A stretch of 16,078 bases of DNA, taken from Oscillospiraceae bacterium (GTDB lineage Bacteria > Bacillota > Clostridia > Oscillospirales > Acutalibacteraceae). Positions 1-4,636 of this stretch are shown piece after piece. Position 1 is the stretch's first letter, and every line of letters starts with the position of its first letter. The stretch spans positions 1 through 16,078 of the forward strand of contig JAQXHW010000096.1 in the NCBI GenBank assembly GCA_029007475.1, in the 5' to 3' direction. A program made the translations under genes and the position numbers. The notes under the pieces are model-generated. The model worked only from the letters and a program-made list of their open reading frames with translations. It was not told the DNA's origin and searched no databases.

Positions 1-13
1 ATGATAAATCCAT
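1..13 (-). CDS. Start of a gene running off the left edge (4 codons visible)
   Basis: An ATG at 13-11 on the minus strand is preceded by GAGGTG at 26-21 with a 7-base gap, which is an ideal ribosome binding site. Only Met-Asp-Leu-Ser can be read before the window ends, so no function can be given. A second ATG at 20-18 abuts the GAGGTG directly and is too close to use. The call rests only on the ribosome binding site and the promoter-like sequence just upstream. Confidence 0.35.
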
Positions 14-32
14 TTATCATCACCTCGTAATC

Positions 33-61
33 ATTATACATAACGGAATTATATAAAACAA
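33..61 (-). promoter_or_regulatory. Possible sigma-A promoter for the left-edge gene
   Basis: On the minus strand there is a perfect TATAAT at 38-33 and a TTGTTT at 61-56, spaced by exactly 17 bases. Transcription would start near 26, so the ribosome binding site would sit at the very 5' end of the message. That is unusual and lowers confidence. The -35 box also overlaps the U-tract of the preceding terminator. Confidence 0.35.
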
Positions 62-77
62 GCAACCCTCTGTTGCT
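54..77 (-). terminator. Probable intrinsic terminator of the 94-528 gene
   Basis: Read on the minus strand, AGCAAC (77-72) and GTTGCT (66-61) form a 6-bp stem with a 5-base loop, followed by TGTTTTA. It lies 17 bases past the stop codon of the membrane protein gene. The stem is short, so termination may be modest. Confidence 0.5.
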
Positions 78-93
78 ATCAGTTGTGCAAATA

Positions 94-528
94 TCATTTT
101 GCGTTTTTATATGAAATAATAATGTGGCTCGGAGCAAATAGTAACGACGAAATAAATAGCAGTATAGACCTGCTCATAATCCCGCTGAACAGGAATAAAA
201 CCGAAGGAATAACAGAGAGGGCTAAGGCTCTGAAAACATTGTTTTTCGAAAAACATACAATCCAAATCACACAGTAAATCATTACCAATATGGCGTCTGC
301 AATAAGATAGATGACATATGCCTCGTCAGACCACCAGCCGTACCAAGTTCCCGGTATATTAATTATCATAAATCCAAAACAGCAAAACCTGCCAACCTGT
401 TCTATAAGCTCAACAGCTTTATTGTTCCACTTGTTCTCAAATCCGTCCCTGTGTTTAATCCAAAACACAATATTGGGTATCATAATGACCGCAATAAAAA
501 CAAGCCCAAAAACATTAAACCATTCCAT
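94..528 (-). CDS. Small hydrophobic membrane protein, family not recognised
   Basis: A 144-residue protein that is mostly membrane helices: about residues 5-24, 46-62, 70-93, 99-116 and 117-136, with a charged loop (KHRDGFENKWNNK) near 25-37. I do not recognise the family and see no catalytic motif. The ATG at 528-526 is chosen because GGAGG lies 5 bases upstream (539-534 region). The reading frame stays open further upstream to a TTG at 624, but that part runs through the terminator hairpin of the neighbouring gene, so the longer form is unlikely. An extended -10 box (TGTTATGCT) lies between that terminator and this start, so the gene probably has its own transcript. The gene is real by its ribosome binding site and flanking terminators; its function is unknown. 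Confidence 0.7.
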   Translation of the reverse strand: MEWFNVFGLVFIAVIMIPNIVFWIKHRDGFENKWNNKAVELIEQVGRFCCFGFMIINIPGTWYGWWSDEAYVIYLIADAILVMIYCVIWIVCFSKNNVFRALALSVIPSVLFLFSGIMSRSILLFISSLLFAPSHIIISYKNAK

Positions 529-553
529 ATTAACCTCCGCAAATCCCCATTTG

Positions 554-588
554 ATAAACACAGCATAACATAAATCAGAGAACACCGC
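554..588 (-). promoter_or_regulatory. Candidate promoter for the small membrane protein
   Basis: On the minus strand TTGCGG and TATGCT are spaced by 17 bases, and the -10 box is preceded by TGT (extended -10). It lies between the upstream gene's terminator and the GGAGG of the 94-528 gene. Both boxes are imperfect (3/6 and 4/6). Confidence 0.35.
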
Positions 589-595
589 AACTACG

Positions 596-632
596 AAAAA
601 AACCTCTCTTGTCAGGTAAGACAAAAGAGGTT
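596..632 (-). terminator. Strong intrinsic terminator of the pyrophosphatase-like gene
   Basis: Two 13-base arms (632-620 and 613-601) surround a 6-base loop, and the minus-strand transcript ends in seven U residues (602-596). The only imperfect position is C608 against A625 on the plus strand. It becomes a G-U pair in the minus-strand RNA, so the stem is fully paired only in that orientation. This fits termination of the 719-1045 transcript. Confidence 0.85.
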
Positions 633-718
633 TCCTTTGTTCCTAAGAAATACCAAAGGGTGCGTAGGGTGGGGGAAGAACCGCAATAAGTACACCCTAA
701 AGAGTAGACAGATGCTTT

Positions 719-1045
719 TTACTCAAAGGAAATCACCGATTGAAAGTATTGCTCCTGAAAAAATACAGCCTGCATAATCTCCTCGGCAGTAAAAGAACTG
801 CCCTCCGGTGCGACCACCCATTTGTTTTCGACATCATCTTTTCGATATATCACAGCAATCACTTTGCCGGTAAATTCCCTGACCGGTTTATTGATTCCCA
901 GAATATAGGCGTCTTCCTCCTCACCATCAGGAGCCATTGTCCCTTTTATGTAACCGTAATTTATCGGATAGTAAATATCCGGGTGTTCGGGGTGATAGCT
1001 GCCCAAGGGGCGATCAACGGTTACTGTCACGGTATCTCCTATCAC
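719..1045 (-). CDS. Minimal family I inorganic pyrophosphatase-like protein
   Basis: A 108-residue soluble protein resembling only the central core of family I inorganic pyrophosphatases. Residues 25-33 (YYPINYGYI) correspond to the FYPxNYGYI motif. The DGEEED at 40-45 corresponds to the catalytic DGDPxD, with the middle Asp replaced by Glu. Residues 69-80 (KDD...ENKWVVAP) match the second acidic/Lys segment, with Asp replaced by Glu before the Asn-Lys. Classical enzymes are about 175 residues; this one lacks the N-terminal Glu/Lys/Glu group and the C-terminal Tyr-Lys. It may bind or hydrolyse a diphosphate, but canonical activity is uncertain. The GTG start at 1045-1043 is preferred over the ATG at 1063 because AGGAGG (1059-1054) lies 8 bases before the GTG, and the ATG has no good site. 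Transcribed alone, ending at the 596-632 terminator. Confidence 0.75.
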   Translation of the reverse strand: MIGDTVTVTVDRPLGSYHPEHPDIYYPINYGYIKGTMAPDGEEEDAYILGINKPVREFTGKVIAVIYRKDDVENKWVVAPEGSSFTAEEIMQAVFFQEQYFQSVISFE

Positions 1046-1069
1046 TCTTTTCGCCTCCTGCATAGTTGT

Positions 1070-1107
1070 GAGGTTGTCCCCACTTATATTATAGTGATGA
1101 CAACCTC
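1070..1107 (-). promoter_or_regulatory. -10 box inside a perfect 9-bp dyad, probable operator
   Basis: GAGGTTGTC (1070-1078) and GACAACCTC (1099-1107) are perfect inverted repeats separated by 20 bases. A second inner pair, CACT (1081-1084) and AGTG (1093-1096), shares the same centre. A perfect minus-strand TATAAT (1093-1088) sits at the middle, giving a start near 1081 and a short leader to the GTG at 1045. The -35 region (TTTCTA, 17-base spacing) is poor. Since transcription would start inside the dyad, it more likely works as a DNA operator than as an RNA hairpin. Confidence 0.55.
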
Positions 1108-1218
1108 TAATAGAAAAAATAATAATGTTTTGCCGGCTAATTGAGATTAAAGTTTAATCAGAATTAACTAAAATTATATACTCGTTTTTGCTTTCTGTCA
1201 AAGTGGTTATGATTTATC

Positions 1219-1893
1219 TTACGTTTGCTTATACAGAGTTAGGTTGTTTTTGTTATCGCACAATCCCAGGAAAACCTCTTTTGCGTTTTTATATCCCTGT
1301 TCTTTGATTTTTTGCTCAAGCCACACCGTGTTAAGACCCATGCGCTTGAGATTTTCATCCATAATCCTGCCGTCAATAATCACCTCTGTGTTGATAAATT
1401 CTTCAGGCGGAATTATGTTCATATCCTTGGGAGTTACAGGCCTTTTGGTGGATTTGGGCAGAATTGTCAGCTTGCCGTTATATTCGAACACGGCTGTCTG
1501 AATATCTGAAATGTTAAAGTAACCCTCCTGCCTGCACATCACCATAAACTCGCTCAAATCTATTTTCGCTTTCTTCATATTTTTGCGATATATTTTGTCG
1601 TTGTTCATGATTATAGTCGGCGTGCCGTTTATAAACTTGCGAGCCCTCAAAAACTTGCTTGTAACAGCCGTAAGTATTACCGTAATCGTTCCGTAAACCA
1701 CCATAGCAATCAGCGGTTTCCAAGGCTCTTCCAGCTCTGTGGCAAGCTCTGCAGCAATAGAGCCGATTGTAATACCTGTGATATAATCAAAAAAATCCAG
1801 CTGTGACATCTGCTTATGCCCCATGATTTTGGCAATAAAAAACAAGGCAGCGGCAGATAAAACCGATGTAAGGATAACCTTAATTATTTCCAT
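1219..1893 (-). CDS. YetF/DUF421 family membrane protein
   Basis: A 224-residue protein with three N-terminal membrane helices (about residues 3-24, 33-51 and 58-80), then a cytosolic DUF421 domain and a short C-terminal tail. The domain shows the family's layout: a conserved FFDYITGITIGSIA segment in helix 2, then a small beta-rich domain from about 85 (NGTPTIIMNNDKI) through SEFMVMCRQEGYFNISDIQTAVFEYNG-like sequence. Members are known in Bacillus as YetF, YdfR and YkjA; their biochemical role is not settled. The ATG at 1893 is chosen because AGGAGGG lies 6 bases upstream; an upstream in-frame start at 1911 lacks a site. Monocistronic: a strong terminator (2044-2088) separates it from the tRNA genes upstream. 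Confidence 0.85.
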   Translation of the reverse strand: MEIIKVILTSVLSAAALFFIAKIMGHKQMSQLDFFDYITGITIGSIAAELATELEEPWKPLIAMVVYGTITVILTAVTSKFLRARKFINGTPTIIMNNDKIYRKNMKKAKIDLSEFMVMCRQEGYFNISDIQTAVFEYNGKLTILPKSTKRPVTPKDMNIIPPEEFINTEVIIDGRIMDENLKRMGLNTVWLEQKIKEQGYKNAKEVFLGLCDNKNNLTLYKQT

Positions 1894-1947
1894 ATAATAC
1901 CCTCCTGACACATAGTATTTCCAAAGGGTATAAATTTAGTCGCCGCA

Positions 1948-2058
1948 TTACGGATTAATGTTTTCGCACAGGCTCCTCTGCGCAGCAATAGTTGCGAGGG
2001 TATCTCCAAGCTGTACCAGCACCGCCGCAAGGCACACTTCGTTCGAAAAAGGCCACAT
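1948..2058 (-). pseudogene. Possible LysM-domain remnant
   Basis: The minus-strand frame ending at TAA 1950-1948 reads ...VLVQLGDTLATIAAQRS... and ends ENINP. GDTL followed by IA and a closing N-P is the signature of a LysM peptidoglycan-binding module, but the stretch between is about four residues shorter than usual. The open frame is only 36 codons long, its ATG (2058) lies inside the terminator stem, and there is no ribosome binding site. It therefore looks like a decayed C-terminal fragment, or a coincidence. Confidence 0.25.
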
Positions 2059-2088
2059 TTGTCTAACTGACAAATGTGGCCTTTTTCG
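2044..2088. terminator. Long bidirectional intrinsic terminator
   Basis: Perfect 20-bp inverted repeat: arms 2044-2063 and 2069-2088 with a 5-base loop. The GC-rich core (GGCCAC/GTGGCC) is flanked by A5 and T5, so both transcripts end in a U-run. On the minus strand it lies directly after the CCA end of tRNA-Val and should end the tRNA transcript before the DUF421 gene. Confidence 0.9.
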
Positions 2089-2164
2089 TGGTGGGAACAA
2101 CAGGGCTCGAACCTGTGACCCTCTGCTTGTAAGGCAGATGCTCTCCCAGCTGAGCTATGCTCCC
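2089..2164 (-). tRNA. tRNA-Val (anticodon UAC)
   Basis: The minus strand folds as a complete 76-base cloverleaf including an encoded CCA (2091-2089). The acceptor arm GGGAGCA pairs with TGTTCCC with one G-U. The D arm contains AGCTCAGCTGGGAGAGC. The anticodon stem CTGCC/GGCAG-like carries the loop CTTACAA with anticodon TAC, and the T arm contains GGTTCGAGCCC. It reads GUA and, by wobble, other valine codons. The gene ends directly at the bidirectional terminator. No convincing promoter lies between it and tRNA-Pro, so the two may once have been one transcript. Confidence 0.95.
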
Positions 2165-2171
2165 ATTTATG

Positions 2172-2203
2172 AGGCAGAAACCTTGATGTTTACTGCCTTT
2201 TTT
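2172..2203 (+). terminator. Plus-strand terminator-like hairpin with no gene before it
   Basis: AGGCAGAAAC (2172-2181) pairs with GTTT and CTGCCT (2188-2198), ten base pairs with one bulged A and a 6-base loop. A run of six T follows (2198-2203). It has the shape of an intrinsic terminator on the plus strand, yet the only thing upstream on that strand is the antisense of tRNA-Val. Confidence 0.4.
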
Positions 2204-2220
2204 GGTCGGGGCGACAGGAC
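2203..2220 (-). repeat. 18-bp copy of the tRNA-Pro 3' end (left repeat)
   Basis: TGGTCGGGGCGACAGGAC here is identical to 2413-2430, the CCA end, acceptor 3' strand and part of the T stem of tRNA-Pro. The identity stops sharply after 18 bases. It lies where the 3' end of a tRNA-Pro directly preceding tRNA-Val would be. Confidence 0.8.
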
Positions 2221-2412
2221 AAAGCCTTGGCAAAGCCAAGTCTTTCGTGCTTGACCACCTCACGCAAAGCGTGCGGTACCGGTCTGCGCACTTCGATGCT
2301 AAAAAATCTCCGCCGGAGATTTTTCTTTACGCATCTCACCTTCTTAAGGTTCAACTCCTGTCGGAATTAGGTTTGATGTACGACACCACCTAAAGGTGGT
2401 GCCGATATAAAA
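2221..2412. mobile_element. Non-coding hairpin-rich insert between tRNA-Pro-derived repeats
   Basis: These 192 bases have no credible gene. They are packed with small hairpins: CTTGGC-AAA-GCCAAG near 2226-2240, CACGC-AAA-GCGTG near 2262-2274, a 10-bp terminator-like stem at 2302-2324, and CACCACC-TAAA-GGTGGTG at 2384-2401. A T-arm-like sequence, GGTTCAACTCCTGTCGG, lies near 2348-2364 in the opposite orientation to tRNA-Pro. With the 18-bp repeats on both sides this looks like a small non-autonomous element that entered the 3' end of tRNA-Pro and rebuilt it. Mobility is inferred; no terminal inverted repeats are evident. Confidence 0.4.
2302..2324. terminator. Bidirectional terminator-like hairpin downstream of tRNA-Pro
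   Basis: AAAAATCTCC (2302-2311) and GGAGATTTTT (2315-2324) pair perfectly around GCC. Both strands end in a U-run. On the minus strand it could end tRNA-Pro transcription, which would leave tRNA-Val without an obvious promoter. Confidence 0.55.
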
Positions 2413-2489
2413 TGGTCGGGGCGACAGGACTTGAACCTGCGGCATCTTGCTCCCAAAGCAAGCGCGCTACCAAACTGCGCCACGCCCCG
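2413..2489 (-). tRNA. tRNA-Pro (anticodon UGG)
   Basis: A 77-base cloverleaf on the minus strand including encoded CCA (2415-2413). The acceptor CGGGGCG pairs with CGCCCCG. The D arm includes GCGCAGTTTGGTAGCGC, the anticodon stem CTTGC/GCAAG carries loop TTTGGGA with anticodon TGG, and the T arm contains GGTTCAAGTCC. It has its own consensus promoter upstream. Its last 18 bases recur at 2203-2220. Confidence 0.95.
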
Positions 2490-2509
2490 TTTTGTTTTCG
2501 CTGAGAGTT

Positions 2510-2538
2510 ATTATACCTTATGTGGCTTTTCCTGTCAA
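2510..2538 (-). promoter_or_regulatory. Consensus sigma-A promoter of tRNA-Pro
   Basis: TTGACA (2538-2533) and TATAAT (2515-2510) on the minus strand are both perfect and spaced by 17 bases, about 20 bases before the mature tRNA 5' end. This fits a strongly expressed stable RNA. Confidence 0.9.
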
Positions 2539-2640
2539 CCGAAAGCAAAAGAAAATATTGAAAAAGTGTCCCGAACTTTTCTCTCGGCGCGAGTTTTGTT
2601 TTATGCTCCTCCGAAAAGTATTTGATTGATTTTACGGTAT

Positions 2641-2677
2641 AGGGGCTGTAAAATAACTTTCGTTTTTTACAGCCCCT
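2641..2677 (-). terminator. Stem-loop after the ABC exporter operon
   Basis: AGGGGCTGTAAAA (2641-2653) and TTTTACAGCCCCT (2665-2677) form a perfect 13-bp stem with an 11-base loop, 45 bases past the end of the second exporter gene. It is the only strong hairpin there, but no U-run follows on the minus strand, so it may stabilise the 3' end or terminate poorly. Confidence 0.45.
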
Positions 2678-2722
2678 GTGACTACTGATACGATATTTTT
2701 TGATTACTCAATAAAGCCGAAA

Positions 2723-4636
2723 TTATTCCAGCTCGTTGTCGCCGGTGTAAAGGCGGTAGTACTGACCCTTTTGTGCGATAAGGTCATCGTGAGTACCTCG
2801 CTCAATAATCCTGCCCTTTTCAAGCACCATGATTACATCTGAGTTCTGGACAGTTGAAAGTCTGTGGGCGATTACGAAAACTGTTCTGCCGCGCATGAGA
2901 GCGTCCATACCCTTTTGAACGAGAGCCTCGGTTCTTGTGTCGATTGAGGAGGTTGCCTCGTCTAAAATCATAACAGGGGGGTCGGCGATAGCCGCTCTTG
3001 CGATTGAGATAAGCTGTCGCTGGCCTTGAGAAAGGTTTGCGCCGTTATTCTCAATCAGGGTATCGTAGCCCTTAGGCAGACGGCTTATGAAGCTGTGTGC
3101 ATTTGCGAGCTTTGCTGCGGCGATTACTTCCTCGTCGGTTGCCGTGAGCTTTCCGTAGCGGATGTTGTCCATAACCGTGCCTGTAAAGAGGTTAGTGTCC
3201 TGGAGAACAATTCCTAAGGAACGCCTTAAATCCTGCTTTTTGATTTTGTTAATGTTGATTCCGTCATAACGCACCTTGCCGTCCTCTAAATCGTAGAAGC
3301 GGTTGATAAGGTTTGTTATTGTGGTTTTTCCTGCGCCGGTTGCGCCTACAAAGGCCACCTTTTGACCCGGCTCTGCGTAGAGGCTGATGTTGTGGAGAAC
3401 GGTTTTACCCTTCTCGTAGGCAAAGTCTACGTCGTAAAACGTTACTTCGCCGCGAAGCTCTGTGTAGGAGACAGTACCGTCCTCGTGAGGATGCTTCCAT
3501 GCCCAAAGACCTGTGTGTTCGTTCGCTTCAACTATTTCGCCGTTTTCCCTTTTTGCGTCAACTAAGGTGACATAACCGCTGTCGGCCTCTTCGGTTTCGT
3601 CAAGAAGCTCAAAGATTCGCGAAGCTCCGGCAAGAGCCATAATAATTGAGCTTGCCTGCTGAGCTACCTGATTTATAGGCATTGAAAATGATTTTGAGTA
3701 GAGCAAAAAGCTGATAATTGCGCCTAAAGAGGGTGCTCCGGCAAAGCCTGAGATTGCGATTATTCCGCCGACTACGGCGATAAGAACATACTGGAGATGG
3801 CCTAAATTTCCGGTAATGGGGCCTAATACGTTTACATATTTGTTTGCTTTATATGAAGCGTCACAGAGCTCGTCGTTGAGGACGTCAAACTGCTCCTTAG
3901 CCTTTTCCTCGCGGTTAAATACCTTTATAACCTTTTGACCGCTCATCATTTCCTGAATATAGCCGTTTACCTTTCCTAAGGACGCTTGCTGAGTTATAAA
4001 ATACTTTCCGCTTTTGCCCGCAACCTTACCCGTAATCAGGAGAGTTAAGGCAACAAAGAGAAGCACAAAGACAGTAAGCCACACGTTGGTTACTATCATG
4101 AAAACAAGGTACACCACTATGGTGATTACCGAGGACATAAGCTGAGGAATGCTCTGAGAAATCATCATGCGGAGAGTGTCCGTATCGTTGGTGTAGTAGC
4201 TCATAACGTCGCCGTGGGTATGGGTATCGAAATAACGCACAGGTAGAGTCTGCATGTGAGAAAACATATCTTTTCTAACCGATCTCATGATGCCCTGAGT
4301 AATAAATGCCATAAGGACATTCTGCACGAATACCGCCGCAACGCCGAAGAGAAACAGTACCCCAATTCTCACAATTGCGCCGATAAGCTCCGAGTAGTCG
4401 GGATTTGCTGCCCCTATGAGCTTTGAGATATAGTCGTCGAAAACAGAGCCTACAAAGGAGGCGCTTGCGGCGCTGACGACAGAGGTTACAACGATGCAGA
4501 GGAATACAAGGAGGAAGCGGAATTTATAGCCCTTCCAAATATATCCTGCAAGACGTTTCAGGGTTTTTGACTGGGTTTTGTCCATGGAGAGCTTTTTACC
4601 CATAAGGGCGGGATTGTGTTTCATAGGACCTGCCAT
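2723..4636 (-). CDS. ABC exporter half-transporter, catalytic-site subunit
   Basis: A 637-residue type IV (B-family) ABC exporter subunit: six membrane helices within about residues 38-340, then a nucleotide-binding domain from about 396. Walker A is GATGAGKT (431-438), the Q-loop Gln is 479, the signature is LSQGQ (535-539; Gly replaced by Gln), Walker B is VMILDE (555-560) with the catalytic Glu560 present, and the switch His is 591. A polar insert of about 40 residues (353-395) joins the membrane and ATPase domains. It starts one base inside the stop of the upstream gene (TAATG), with GGGAGGG 8 bases before, so the two are translationally coupled. Together they form a heterodimer of the BmrCD/TM287-288 kind. 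The substrate cannot be told: drugs, peptides and lipids are all possible. Confidence 0.93.
   Translation of the reverse strand: MAGPMKHNPALMGKKLSMDKTQSKTLKRLAGYIWKGYKFRFLLVFLCIVVTSVVSAASASFVGSVFDDYISKLIGAANPDYSELIGAIVRIGVLFLFGVAAVFVQNVLMAFITQGIMRSVRKDMFSHMQTLPVRYFDTHTHGDVMSYYTNDTDTLRMMISQSIPQLMSSVITIVVYLVFMIVTNVWLTVFVLLFVALTLLITGKVAGKSGKYFITQQASLGKVNGYIQEMMSGQKVIKVFNREEKAKEQFDVLNDELCDASYKANKYVNVLGPITGNLGHLQYVLIAVVGGIIAISGFAGAPSLGAIISFLLYSKSFSMPINQVAQQASSIIMALAGASRIFELLDETEEADSGYVTLVDAKRENGEIVEANEHTGLWAWKHPHEDGTVSYTELRGEVTFYDVDFAYEKGKTVLHNISLYAEPGQKVAFVGATGAGKTTITNLINRFYDLEDGKVRYDGININKIKKQDLRRSLGIVLQDTNLFTGTVMDNIRYGKLTATDEEVIAAAKLANAHSFISRLPKGYDTLIENNGANLSQGQRQLISIARAAIADPPVMILDEATSSIDTRTEALVQKGMDALMRGRTVFVIAHRLSTVQNSDVIMVLEKGRIIERGTHDDLIAQKGQYYRLYTGDNELE

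Noticed and set aside
1..20. Perfect 9-bp palindrome at the window edge as an operator
   Set aside because: ATGATAAAT-CC-ATTTATCAT overlaps the start codon of the left-edge gene; A/T-rich palindromes of this size arise easily, and too little sequence is visible to judge.
83..277. Plus-strand open frame opposite the small membrane protein
   Set aside because: It lacks a ribosome binding site and lies antisense to a gene with a good site and matching terminators.
1145..1159. GATTAAA-G-TTTAATC palindrome as a regulator site
   Set aside because: It lies between genes about 100 bases upstream of the pyrophosphatase-like start, is A/T-rich and matches no operator I can name.
2281..2412. CRISPR-like array in the hairpin-rich segment
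   Set aside because: The small hairpins differ in sequence and spacing; there is no regular repeat unit.
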